Assembly: GCF_900217235.1 (NCBI RefSeq)
Contig: NZ_LT907975.1
Span: 310,001-374,000, forward strand
Direction: 5' to 3'
Length of the DNA stretch: 64,000 bases
From: Pseudodesulfovibrio profundus
Lineage (GTDB): Bacteria > Desulfobacterota > Desulfovibrionia > Desulfovibrionales > Desulfovibrionaceae
Made by a program: the position numbers and the translations under genes. Under the pieces are notes generated by a model, which was not told where the DNA came from, ran no database searches, and worked only from the letters and a program-made list of their open reading frames with translations. Below are positions 38,491 through 47,119 of this stretch, piece after piece; the stretch's first letter is position 1; each line of letters opens with the position of its first letter.

Positions 38491-39372
38491 TTGAGTACAT
38501 GCAATTCATTTCCCGTGGTTATTGTAACCGGTCTTTCCGGATCAGGGAAAAGTACCGCACTTAAGGTGTTTGAAGATCTCGGCTTCTTCTCTATTGATGG
38601 GTTGCCCGCTGGCATGTCGGCCAAAATTGCCGAATTGATGATTCGGCAGGACTCCCGATATAGGGGCCTGGTGCTTGGCATGGACATGCGTCAATTGGAG
38701 TTGGTGGAGAGCTGGGATGAAGCTTTGCGCGAGCTCCAGGCTTTGTGTTTTAAACCACAGGTTCTTTTCCTTGAAGCAAAACGATCCGAACTGGTTCGGC
38801 GTTATGCGACAACCAGGAGGATGCATCCTCTTGAGAGTCAATCTTTGGGGTTGGAACAAGCGCTTGAGCACGAAAAAGAGCTTTTGAGCACCATTCGGCA
38901 AAATGCTGACCTCGTGTTAGATACGACCGATTATTCTGTTCACGACTTGCGACGTGTCATTCAAAGCAAATGGGATGCTATTCAGGAACTCGGCTCTGGA
39001 ATGCGGGTTCATGTGATTACGTTTGGCTTCAAGTATGGCGTTCCAACTGAGGCCGATTTCGTATTTGATTTACGATTCTTACCGAACCCATACTTTGATG
39101 CCTCACTCAAACAGATGTCCGGATTGGACGATGCCGTTCAAAAATATGTTCTTGAAAGTGAAGAAGGGCGTGGGTTCAACGAAAAATTTCTTGAATTCAT
39201 AACATATATGCTGCCGTTGTATGCGAATGAAGGTCGCTATAGAATAACTCTGGCCCTGGGCTGCACAGGCGGTCGTCATCGTTCTGTCTCTGTTGCAGAG
39301 TCCTTGCTGGCGACACTGAAAGAAAAAGGGTATGCAGTCACAATTGAACACAGACACATGGAACTTGGATAA
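38491..39372 (+). CDS. rapZ: RNase adapter protein RapZ
   Basis: The 293-residue protein starts at TTG 38491. The P-loop GLSGSGKST is residues 14-22, GFFSIDGLPAG follows, and GCTGGRHRSVSVAE is the C-terminal signature. RapZ is a nucleotide-binding adaptor which in enterobacteria delivers sRNA GlmZ to RNase E and senses glucosamine 6-phosphate. Whether that role holds in delta-proteobacteria is unknown. The next gene begins 3 bp on. Confidence 0.94.
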   Translation: MSTCNSFPVVIVTGLSGSGKSTALKVFEDLGFFSIDGLPAGMSAKIAELMIRQDSRYRGLVLGMDMRQLELVESWDEALRELQALCFKPQVLFLEAKRSELVRRYATTRRMHPLESQSLGLEQALEHEKELLSTIRQNADLVLDTTDYSVHDLRRVIQSKWDAIQELGSGMRVHVITFGFKYGVPTEADFVFDLRFLPNPYFDASLKQMSGLDDAVQKYVLESEEGRGFNEKFLEFITYMLPLYANEGRYRITLALGCTGGRHRSVSVAESLLATLKEKGYAVTIEHRHMELG

Positions 39373-39374
39373 AC

Positions 39375-39812
39375 ATGACTGTATCAGAGAAGAAAAAAGC
39401 CCGACAGATAGGTGTTGTAATAGTGACACATGGGGACTTTGGGCAGTCCCTGCTTGAGGCTGGCACCAGCGTGCTGGGTCCACAGGAGAATTGTGTTGCA
39501 GTTGGGGTCGATGTCGAAAAGGGGGTTGATGAAACCATGGAGTCAATCCGCAAGGCGATTCGTTCCGTAGATGAAGGGCGAGGTGTGCTGGCATTGACCG
39601 ACCTTTTTGGTGGTTCTCCTACGACCATGAGTCTTTCACTCATGAAGTCCGAAAAACTGGAAGTCATTACCGGTGTGAATCTGCCGATGCTCGTAGCAGC
39701 TATACAGGGCAGGGCTATGGATTTGGAGCCATTGGCGGAGAAAGTACGCGTTGCAGGAACACAAGGTATCAAAGTTGCTGGTGCCATGCTGCGCAAAAGG
39801 ACTAAGAAATAG
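39375..39812 (+). CDS. PTS mannose-family IIA component
   Basis: The 145-residue protein has its phosphorylatable histidine at H19 in GVVIVTHGDFGQSLLEAG, and ALTDLFGGSPTTMSL is the conserved dimer-edge segment of mannose-type EIIA. In Desulfovibrio-like genomes this protein and the IIB next to it sit behind rapZ. It takes phosphate from HPr and passes it to IIB. The start overlaps nothing and follows rapZ closely. Confidence 0.92.
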   Translation: MTVSEKKKARQIGVVIVTHGDFGQSLLEAGTSVLGPQENCVAVGVDVEKGVDETMESIRKAIRSVDEGRGVLALTDLFGGSPTTMSLSLMKSEKLEVITGVNLPMLVAAIQGRAMDLEPLAEKVRVAGTQGIKVAGAMLRKRTKK

Positions 39813-39820
39813 GAAGCCCC

Positions 39821-40282
39821 GTGACTCTTGTTCGAATTGATAATCGTTTGATCCACGGCCAAATCATTGAAACATGGTTGCCTTATACCGGGGCAGAAGT
39901 TGTTGTTGTGGCCAACGATGAGTTGTCAAAAGATGCCCTCCAACAAGAAATAATGTCGCTTGCCATACCACACAGTGTCACCAGTGTTTTTGTTGGTATT
40001 GACGACCTTTCTGCAAAGATTGATTTTCTCGGCAGTCAGAACAGTGGATCTGTCATTATACTGTTTTCTAGTTGTTCTGATGCTAAAAAAGCATATGACC
40101 GTGGATTTTGCTTTGCGTCATTAAACATTGGCAACGTCCATTACAGCCCTGGAAAAAAGCAAATTTCACCAAGTGTTGCACTCTCTGATGACGATGAACA
40201 CTGTTTGAAAGTGTTATCACGCAAAGGCGTTGAACTCGATTTTCGTTGTGTTCCCAATGATCCTGTTCAGGTGAGGTTCTAG
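39821..40282 (+). CDS. PTS mannose/sorbose-family IIB component
   Basis: The 153-residue protein starts at GTG 39821. Phosphorylatable histidine H12 is in LVRIDNRLIHGQIIETWLPY, a IIB hallmark. It relays phosphate to sugar at the IIC/IID permease. The stop TAG (40280-40282) lies two bases before the IIC start codon. Confidence 0.93.
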   Translation: MTLVRIDNRLIHGQIIETWLPYTGAEVVVVANDELSKDALQQEIMSLAIPHSVTSVFVGIDDLSAKIDFLGSQNSGSVIILFSSCSDAKKAYDRGFCFASLNIGNVHYSPGKKQISPSVALSDDDEHCLKVLSRKGVELDFRCVPNDPVQVRF

Positions 40283-40284
40283 GT

Positions 40285-40982
40285 ATGCCGGTCACAAGTC
40301 CTTTTGCTTGGTTTGCCATTGTTGCTTTTTTTTTGCCCTCTTTTCCTTGTTCCGATATGTAATTAGTATTGGATTTATTGAACGTCCGCTTGTCGTAGGC
40401 CTTTTCTGGGGTGTGTTGACAGGTGACTACACCCTCAGCCTCTATATTGCCATCTTCTTTGAGCTTTTCTGGTTAGATTTGATCCCTGTTGGCACATTTA
40501 TTCCTCCTCATCTGACAGCTGCCACGTTTTCCGCATTATCGCTTGCGACCTTTTTAGGATATGAAACCCCATCTCAAATGGTTTTCATTTTCTTCGCCAG
40601 TATGCCCATGGCGTGGTTTGGAGCGAAAATGGAAGGAGTGATTCGAGACAGGGAGAGAGTGAACTACAACAGGTTGCTCAATTGGGCTCGAAATCCAGAG
40701 TCTGACGCTATTCCGACTCAAATCGTCGCACGATCTGCCGGCAGAACGTTTGTTGTTGCATGGGGCCTTTTCTATGTTTCAACGCTTGTGTTGTATTTCA
40801 CATTTCAGTTTGTAGCAGGGTTGTATCCCACGCTGTTTACCACGATTAAAATTTCCTGGCCTCATTTGTGGATAGCGGCCTCTATCGGCGGATTAATGGC
40901 ATTGCGACTGAAACAAGCTAACATTGTCCTCACTACAGGTATTACAATCATCGCTGTTTTCGTTATTTCCGGGTGTTTTTAA
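40285..40982 (+). CDS. PTS mannose/sorbose-family IIC component, apparent frameshift in a T9 tract
   Basis: The main frame encodes a membrane protein of the ManY type (FIERPLVVGLFWGVLTGDYT, FELFWLDLIPVGTFIPPHLT). The natural start is ATG 40285 after AGGTGAGG, reading PVTSPFAWFAIVAFF, but that frame stops after 25 codons. One extra T in the T9 run at 40326-40334 would fuse it as AFFFALFSLFRYV, exactly as expected for the family. Without it, only a weak TTG at 40308 opens the long frame. The cause could be sequencing error, a mutation, phase variation, or polymerase slippage that yields some full-length product. No IID gene follows. Confidence 0.8.
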
Positions 40983-41078
40983 CTTGGCAGCCGATCTAGT
41001 TTGTGATATTTGGCACATTCTATTCAACGAGTGATTTTTCCTGTTCATCAGGATTCATTTAATTAGGAGGATTTTGAT

Positions 41079-41999
41079 ATGGCTATTTTGGTTGTTGGAC
41101 ACAAGAATCCGGATACGGATACCGTTGCATCCGCTATTGCTGTTGCTGATCTTTTCACCAAGCGTGGTCAGGAAGCCAAAGCTATCACCCAGGGCGAAAT
41201 TGCCCCTGAGTCTGCTTTCGTTCTTGAGAAGTTTGGTTTTGCTGCTCCGGAAGTTGTCACTGACGCTACCGACCAGAAAATTATCCTGGTTGACCACACT
41301 GACATCTCTCAGACCATCGAGAATCTGGACAAGGGCGAACTCATCGCTGTTGTTGATCACCACAAGTTGGGCGACGTAACCACTCCGAATCCTCTTGAAA
41401 TGTGGGTTTGGCCTGTTGGCTGTACCGGTACCGTAATCAAGGCTATGTACGACTACTACAACATCGAGATCCCGGCTAACGTTGCTGGTATCCTGTTGTG
41501 TGCTATCTTGAGCGACACCGTCATGTTCAAGTCTGTCACTTGCACTGACCAGGATAAGGCTGCTGTAGAAGCTCTGGCCAAGATTGCTGGTGTTGAAGAC
41601 ATCGAAGCTCTGGGCATGGAAATGTTCAAGGTCAAGTCCGCTGTTGACGGCGCTTCCGCCAGTGAACTGGTCTTCCGCGACTACAAAGATTTCGATATGT
41701 CCGGCAACAAAGTTGGCATCGGCCAGCTGGAAGTTGTTGATCTGTCCATGCTGGATGCTCACAAAGAAGCTCTCCAGGCTGAAATCGAGAAAGTCAAAGC
41801 TGACGGCCGTCACTCCGTCTTCCTGCTTTTGACCGATATCATGAAAGAAGGCTCCGAGATGCTGATCGCATCCGACGATCCTACTGTCGTCGAAAAAGCT
41901 TTTGGTGTCGCCACCAAGGGCGAGCCTGTCTACCTGGATGGCGTTATGAGCCGCAAGAAGCAGGTTGCTCCTAACTTCATCAAAGCCTTCGAAGGCTAA
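41079..41999 (+). CDS. ppaC: Manganese-dependent inorganic pyrophosphatase (family II)
   Basis: The 306-residue protein starts after AGGAGG. DHH-family metal motifs GHKNPDTD (7-14), LVDHTD and VVDHHKLGD (~94-96) are followed by the C-terminal DHHA2 domain with SRKKQVAPNF. It hydrolyses pyrophosphate in the cytoplasm, including that produced by sulfate activation in sulfate reducers. There are no CBS inserts. A terminator follows. Confidence 0.97.
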   Translation: MAILVVGHKNPDTDTVASAIAVADLFTKRGQEAKAITQGEIAPESAFVLEKFGFAAPEVVTDATDQKIILVDHTDISQTIENLDKGELIAVVDHHKLGDVTTPNPLEMWVWPVGCTGTVIKAMYDYYNIEIPANVAGILLCAILSDTVMFKSVTCTDQDKAAVEALAKIAGVEDIEALGMEMFKVKSAVDGASASELVFRDYKDFDMSGNKVGIGQLEVVDLSMLDAHKEALQAEIEKVKADGRHSVFLLLTDIMKEGSEMLIASDDPTVVEKAFGVATKGEPVYLDGVMSRKKQVAPNFIKAFEG

Positions 42000-42025
42000 G
42001 CAGATCTGTTATTGAGCGCAAAGTT

Positions 42026-42056
42026 AGCCCGGTGCATACGCACCGGGCTTTTTTTG
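42026..42056 (+). terminator. Rho-independent terminator of ppaC
   Basis: The stem AGCCCGGTGC / GCACCGGGCT with an ATAC loop is followed by seven T, 26 bp after the ppaC stop. Confidence 0.95.
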
Positions 42057-42094
42057 TTTGAAGTAGGGGGGCAAATAATGGTAGGTAAAAGCCC

Positions 42095-42133
42095 AAAAAA
42101 AAGCGGAGAGGTTGCAACCTCTCCGCTTTTTTA
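42095..42133 (-). terminator. Rho-independent terminator of dapA (bidirectional shape)
   Basis: The 12-bp stem AGCGGAGAGGTT / AACCTCTCCGCT has a GC dinucleotide centre, an A run on the left and a T run on the right. It lies just after the dapA stop on the minus strand. Confidence 0.92.
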
Positions 42134-42146
42134 GTGAGCTCTATTA

Positions 42147-43028
42147 CTAAATGACTTTGGCTTCTTTCAGCACAGCTTCTAGCTTCGGTAGATTCTCTTG
42201 CTGAAGTGGAACGATAGGCAGCCTGAATTCCGCTTCCTTGAAAAGCCCCATCATCTTAAGTGATGTTTTGACTGGGATCGGGTTGGTTTCCATGAACATG
42301 GCACGGTTCACCGGTGCCATAAGAAGGCTAAGATCAAGCGCCTTTTCATGATCCTTCTCAAAGAAAGCCTTACACATTCCACTCATGGCAGCAGGCATAA
42401 TGTTCGAAATGACGGATATCACACCGCGTCCACCAACGGCCAAGAGGGGAAGTACGGTGAAGTCATCGCCTGAGAGGAGATTAAAATCCTTTCCACACTG
42501 CTCTATTACCTGTGCGGCCTGATTCAGGTCTCCTGTTGCCTCTTTCACAGCAATAGCTTCGGGTACTGCGTCCACGATCATTTTCAAATGCTCAGGAAGC
42601 AGATTCAAGCCAGTTCTACCAGGAACATTGTATATGACAAAGGGCATGGAAACTTCTTTGGCAATAGCCTTGAAGTGTTCCACCAGTCCACCTGGGGTAG
42701 GCTTGTTGTAATAAGGAGTAATCTGCAAGGCTGCGTCTGCTCCGGCATCCTTGGCGAGCTTTGTTAACTGGATGGCTTCTTTGGTCGAGTTTGAACCGGC
42801 TCCGGCTACAACAGGGACTCGGCCTTTAGCTTGATCGACGCAAATGGATATGATGCGTCCTTGCTCTTCATGATTCATTGTTGCGGCTTCGCCTGTGGTG
42901 CCACAAGGGACAAGGCCGTCAATGCCTTGTTCTATCTGCCATTCAATGAATGCGCGGTAGGCTTCTTCATCAATTTCACCATTCGTAAATGGTGTGGAAA
43001 GAGCGGTAAATGCTCCTCGAAATTCCAT
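42147..43028 (-). CDS. dapA: 4-hydroxy-tetrahydrodipicolinate synthase
   Basis: The 293-residue protein starts at ATG 43028 with AGGAGG seven bases before; an ATG two codons earlier is too close to it. DapA signatures are GAFTALSTPF, the GTTGEAATMNHEEQ loop, YNKPTPGGLVEHF and YNVPGRTG with the active Tyr, and the Schiff-base Lys in AVKEATGDL. It condenses pyruvate and aspartate semialdehyde in lysine and peptidoglycan synthesis. It begins 43 bp after the selenoprotein gene stop and is probably in the same transcript. Confidence 0.96.
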   Translation of the reverse strand: MEFRGAFTALSTPFTNGEIDEEAYRAFIEWQIEQGIDGLVPCGTTGEAATMNHEEQGRIISICVDQAKGRVPVVAGAGSNSTKEAIQLTKLAKDAGADAALQITPYYNKPTPGGLVEHFKAIAKEVSMPFVIYNVPGRTGLNLLPEHLKMIVDAVPEAIAVKEATGDLNQAAQVIEQCGKDFNLLSGDDFTVLPLLAVGGRGVISVISNIMPAAMSGMCKAFFEKDHEKALDLSLLMAPVNRAMFMETNPIPVKTSLKMMGLFKEAEFRLPIVPLQQENLPKLEAVLKEAKVI

Positions 43029-43071
43029 TTTCATCCTCCTGGATGTCTTGCATGTTTGCAGTGAGTAGCCT

Positions 43072-43932
43072 TTACTTGAAAAAGTTAGCTACTTCCGGGT
43101 TGTCATAATATTTGTCACTTAAGCCGATTGATTGAGAGATGATTTTCTCAGGTTCAGACCATGCAAAAGGTTTAGTACGGTCGGGCCAAGCAAGCAGTTT
43201 GACCTCGATCACCGTTTTCCCCTTATTGTATGTCCTGTACCAAATACATCTACCATCGGCCAGGATACGCCCTGTGACGCCGGATCCATTACCACTGCCT
43301 AACAGTATGTCCGGAATATGTTCCGGATTTCTAGCCAAAAACTCTCGTTCAACTTTCCAACCCCAATCTGTGATACCTATAAGCAAGTTCACGCTTTGCT
43401 TATGTTTTTTGATTTGATCTGAAAGAGAGTTTAGAGTGGCATCAGTTGGGATTTGGTCGATTTCATCAAGTGATGGAAACCGCAAAAAACCGATTTTTTC
43501 GCCTGTCTCTAAAGTGATCAGTGTGAATGGTTCTTTCTCCGCCGTTTTTCGGGACGAATCTGGAACACAGTTTGATTCTTCAAAAAAAGCAGCTTCTTCT
43601 TTTGATAACAAACCTACATCATAGCCAATGAAGTCATAGGCTTTTACTAAACCCTTCAGATCAGAAAGGGGCAGGGATGTGCTCTCCGGACTCAGGTACT
43701 CGTATCCGCCAGAGACCTTGATTGTCGGAGCCGTAGAACGATGCACATCAAAAAAATACGTGGCCCGCCGGGCCACACCTCCAATGGTTTTACCACCTCA
43801 TGAAGGACATGGTCGCACCGTGCCAAACGTATTTGCCGAATAGAGAATACTCAACAACGGTTGCTCTGCATGCGCAGCACTACTACACAGGAGAAGTGCC
43901 CCACAAAGCAGGCAATATGTTAACCAATGCAT
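43072..43932 (-). CDS. UshA-like secreted selenoprotein (in-frame TGA read as selenocysteine)
   Basis: The frame runs from ATG 43932, one base after the HU stop, to 43072: 286 residues with one TGA (43798-43800) at residue 45. A signal peptide (about 1-22, LLCGALLLCSSAAHA) comes first; LSILYSANTFGTVRPC is like the first strand of UshA-type metallophosphatases but without the usual metal-binding DxH. C42-P-S-U45 is a redox CxxU motif, followed by GGKTIGGVARRATYFFDVHR. Codon use and frame continue smoothly past the TGA, and a SECIS-like hairpin follows. From memory, a UshA-like (seleno)protein family is known in sulfate reducers; this was not checked. It is probably periplasmic, function unknown. 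If TGA is stop, a GTG at 43776 would give a truncated product with no signal peptide. Confidence 0.8.
43760..43800 (-). promoter_or_regulatory. SECIS-like hairpin after the selenocysteine TGA
   Basis: TGA is at 43798-43800. After 21 nt a perfect 7-bp stem GTGGCCC / GGGCCAC (43760-43776) carries a three-base loop GGC, beginning with the G expected in bacterial SECIS loops. The TGA-to-loop distance of 28 nt is within the known bacterial range. It would recruit SelB with tRNA-Sec. Confidence 0.7.
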
Positions 43933-44208
43933 CTATTCGTTGATAAATTCTTTCAGCTCTTTGCCTGGGCGGAAGAAGGGGAGCTTTTTGGGTCTGACCT
44001 GAACAACGCTTCCGGTCTTGGGATTACGGCCGGTGTATCCGTCGTATTCTTTGATCTTGAAACTACCGAAACCGCGAATTTCAACACGATCGCCGCGGAG
44101 GAGTGCTTCTTTAACGGAATCAACGAAAGCTCCAACAACATTGGTTGCTTCGTCAACATGCATTTTTTTCTCTTCGGACAGAGCCTTAATCAGTTCGCTC
44201 TTGTTCAT
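43933..44208 (-). CDS. HU-family DNA-binding protein
   Basis: The 91-residue protein starts at 44208 after GGGGGA. RGDRVEIRGFGSFKIKEYDG and TGRNPKTGSVVQVRPKKLPF are the beta-arm signature, with the proline wedge in RNPKTG. It bends and compacts DNA. HU and IHF-beta-like proteins cannot be separated by eye; a partner alpha subunit is not here. Its stop TAG is followed directly by the selenoprotein ATG. The 110-bp upstream gap can hold a promoter. Confidence 0.93.
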   Translation of the reverse strand: MNKSELIKALSEEKKMHVDEATNVVGAFVDSVKEALLRGDRVEIRGFGSFKIKEYDGYTGRNPKTGSVVQVRPKKLPFFRPGKELKEFINE

Positions 44209-44339
44209 GATGTCCCCCTGAGACATTGAGTTTTCTGCGTTCGTGAACCACGGCTGTCAACATCGATACGTAAAAGTATCATAAATTCTCACTAACTATG
44301 CCGAAATTTGGCTCTTTTCGTCAACCCCTTATTTACTTT

Positions 44340-45149
44340 TTACGAAGAAATAAGGTCTTTTAAAATCGGACGTGCTGCAATCCGCTCTTTATTATCTTGG
44401 CGGTAGCGCATGATCTTGCTTGCCAACTGCCTGATATCATTGCTTGCTTTTGAGTTTGGTGCATGCTTCAGAAGAGGTGTCTGATGGCGAACGGAATCTA
44501 CCAAAGCTGAGTCCTGATGGATGAAACCCAAGTTTCTCAGTTCGATATTCAAGAAGTTTTTACATGCTGCAGCAAGACGCTCGAATGTCTGTTTGGCCTC
44601 ATTTGCGGAAGTGGCCTGGTTGACTACTACAAGGAAGTCTTTCACGTCATGCTGGGTCGCCAGGACTTTGATCATTGCGTAGCTGTCCGTCAATGATGTT
44701 GGCTCCGGAGTGACAACTACAATTCGCAATTGTGTAAGGGATGCCATTTGCAGAACGGTCTGACTGATTCCCGCTCCAAGGTCCAACATCAGGTAGTCGT
44801 ACTCACCAGCAAGAGTGATCAACTTGGTGAAAAGAATTTCCTGAATATCCTCATCCATTTCAACCAATTCCGGCACGCCGCTGGTGGCAGGCAGCATGTC
44901 GAATCCATCCTCGATGGGGTAGAGCACATCTTCTGCATCTACGCCATTTTGGATAAGGTCATGAAGATTCCGGTCTGGAGAGATGCCAAGTAGGACATCC
45001 AGATTGGCCAATCCGAGATCGCAATCCATAAGCATGGCAGTCATTTCTGCCTGATGAAGGGCGTATCCAAGGTTGAGCACTATATTGGTTTTTCCAACGC
45101 CACCCTTGCCGCTCATGATGGCAAGACTCAAAGTGTTGTTGCTATTCAT
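44340..45149 (-). CDS. MinD/ParA-family ATPase (FlhG/MotR-like)
   Basis: The 269-residue protein has the deviant Walker A SGKGGVGKT (13-21) and the switch region MDCDLGLANLDVLLGISPDR, with NLHDLIQNG as in FlhG/YlxH. DYLMLDLGAGISQTVLQMA is the second switch. FlhG controls flagellar number through FlhF and FlrA; here there are no flagellar genes, so the target is open. No membrane-targeting helix is obvious. It follows the GGDEF gene. Confidence 0.85.
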   Translation of the reverse strand: MNSNNTLSLAIMSGKGGVGKTNIVLNLGYALHQAEMTAMLMDCDLGLANLDVLLGISPDRNLHDLIQNGVDAEDVLYPIEDGFDMLPATSGVPELVEMDEDIQEILFTKLITLAGEYDYLMLDLGAGISQTVLQMASLTQLRIVVVTPEPTSLTDSYAMIKVLATQHDVKDFLVVVNQATSANEAKQTFERLAAACKNFLNIELRNLGFIHQDSALVDSVRHQTPLLKHAPNSKASNDIRQLASKIMRYRQDNKERIAARPILKDLISS

Positions 45150-45161
45150 GTCCTGTCTCCA

Positions 45162-46010
45162 TTATTTTCCACCAAAAAGGAATTGCTTTTCATTGGCCTG
45201 AACCAAAGTGTCGTTCGGAACATTGTCGACAAAAAGTAGTTTGGATACTTTGACCTGATCCTTGCCAGTGGTCTTGGCTTCATACAAAGCATCATCGGCA
45301 AGTTTGACAAGTTCCTCGGCTGTGACCCCAGAACTTCCTTTGAAGCAGGTGAGCCCGACAGATGTCGTTACACTGAACGTCCCGTCGCCATCGGTTCGCT
45401 CAAACTCTATCTCTCTGAATTCGCCTAACAGACGGCGTAACAAACGTTGGGCTTTCACAAGCCCCGAGCCTGCCATGATGAGAGCAAATTCTTCACCGCC
45501 GTAACGTGCCGCCAGGTCGTAACGCCTTGTTGTTTTCTGGAGCTTTTTAGCAAATGTGGCCAGAACCTCATCACCTTTTGGGTGACCATAGGTGTCATTG
45601 ATGGATTTGAAATTGTCCAGATCAAAAATGGCGATTGATAACGGTGTCTTGGCCCTTTTGGAGCGTTCGATTTCAATATCAAGAGTACGGTCAAAAGCCC
45701 TGCGGTTAGCAAGCCCGGTTAAGGCATCGTGTTCTGTTTGATACGCCAGTCGTTCCAGGGTTTCCTGAAATTGTTTCAACTGAGGGTATGCACTACCATC
45801 TATAGGCAGCGTCAGCCAATTACCCAAGTCGTATTTTTGAGAAATGTCTTCCCATTGATCTGAGGACACACCTTGAATCTGCCTGAAAATCCATAGGGTG
45901 TTTTCTGCATCGGTTGAGCCGGTAGCATGGCTCCCCAACTCTTCCTGTAGTCGAGCCAATTCAGCAGCCAACTCATTTTCCGGGAACTGAGATAGTTTAT
46001 CCATGCGCAT
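45162..46010 (-). CDS. Diguanylate cyclase (GGDEF domain)
   Basis: The 282-residue protein has an N-terminal region (~1-90) without a recognised domain, then DALTGLANRRAFD and an active-site GGEEF in ARYGGEEFALIM. An RRYD five residues before it is a product-inhibition I-site. It makes cyclic di-GMP in the cytoplasm. It overlaps the end of prfB by 14 bp (ATG 46010, or 46004 for a two-codon shorter form), with no own ribosome site, so translation is coupled. Confidence 0.93.
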   Translation of the reverse strand: MRMDKLSQFPENELAAELARLQEELGSHATGSTDAENTLWIFRQIQGVSSDQWEDISQKYDLGNWLTLPIDGSAYPQLKQFQETLERLAYQTEHDALTGLANRRAFDRTLDIEIERSKRAKTPLSIAIFDLDNFKSINDTYGHPKGDEVLATFAKKLQKTTRRYDLAARYGGEEFALIMAGSGLVKAQRLLRRLLGEFREIEFERTDGDGTFSVTTSVGLTCFKGSSGVTAEELVKLADDALYEAKTTGKDQVKVSKLLFVDNVPNDTLVQANEKQFLFGGK

Positions 46011-47107
46011 GAATGTAGAGTAGGTGGTTTCTGATCATTTCATCCAGATCCCCATCCAGAAAAGCTTCAACATTACCGACCTCACTATTGGATCGATGAT
46101 CTTTCACTAAGCGATAGGGCTGCAGGGTGTATGTCCGTATTTGACTTCCCCAGGCAATGGCTTCTTTGGATTCGTAGTCCTGCCTGCGGCTTTCTTCTAT
46201 CTTCTTGAGCTCTACTTCATAAAGGCGAGCCTTGATGAGCCTCAGTGCTGTGGCCTTGTTTCGGTGTTGCGATTTTTCATTTTGACACTGGGCAACGATA
46301 CCAGTGGGGATATGGGTAATCCTCACGGCAGAACTCGTTTTGTTGACGCTTTGACCGCCGGGCCCGCTTGAACGAAATGTGTCGATTCTCAGATCTTCAT
46401 CTTTTACTTCGATCTCGATATCATCGTCCATGTCCGGATAAACATCTACCGAGGCAAAGGAAGTATGACGGCGCCCGGAAGAGTCAAAGGGAGAGATACG
46501 GATGAGTCGATGTACGCCGACTTCACCTTTAAGCAAGCCGTATGCGTACAGCCCTTCGATTTGAATAGTGACGGATTTAATCCCGGCTTCATCTCCAGGT
46601 TGAAAGTCGAGTTGTGTGACTTTAAAACCTTTTCGTTCGGCATATCTGTTATACATCCTGAGTAGCATTTCAGCCCAATCCTGCGATTCGACTCCGCCGG
46701 CCCCGGGGTGTATTTCCAGAATTGCATTATTTTTATCATGCTCAAATGTGAACATGGTCGCCAGTTCAGTGCTGGCAAGATGTGAAGAAAACAGTTTTAT
46801 CTGTTTTTCCAATGCTGTGAGGACTTCTTCATCAAGGTCTTCGTTGGCTAGCTCAAGCCAGGCCTCGAGATCTTCCTTGGCCTCGATCAGATCGTCATAC
46901 ATCTGCTTTTTAGTACTTAACTGACTCTTCTCCTTAAGAGTTGGAGTCAATTCATCCGGCTTGTCCCAAGCACCAGGTGCGGAAAGCTCTGTTTCTATTT
47001 CTTCAAGTCGCTTGTCTGTTTGAGCATAGTCAAAGACGCCCCCAAAGGGATGCGAATTGCTCTAAAAGATCAGAGGAAAGTGATTTTAATTCAGCATAGT
47101 CCGACAT
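45997..47107 (-). CDS. prfB: Peptide chain release factor 2 with programmed +1 frameshift
   Basis: The 369-residue protein needs a frameshift. ATG 47107 opens 25 codons ending CTT TGA (TGA at 47030-47032). The site reads GGGGGCGTCTTTGAC, the same layout as the classical RF2 autoregulatory site (SD-like GGGGG, CTT, TGA C). After +1 slip the frame continues DYAQTDKRLEEIETELSAPG to the stop at 45997. The SPF tripeptide (ISPFDSSG) and GGQ (SSGPGGQSVNK) are present. It ends translation at UGA and UAA. Confidence 0.96.
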
Positions 47108-47119
47108 GTATGATTGATC

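Noticed and set aside
43072-43932. UshA-like gene as a nonsense pseudogene
   Set aside because: The only disruption is a TGA placed as CxxU, followed by a perfect stem with a G-starting loop at the right distance, and the frame is otherwise clean.
45997-47107. prfB as a frameshifted pseudogene
   Set aside because: The CTT TGA C with upstream GGGGG is the known programmed site of release factor 2.
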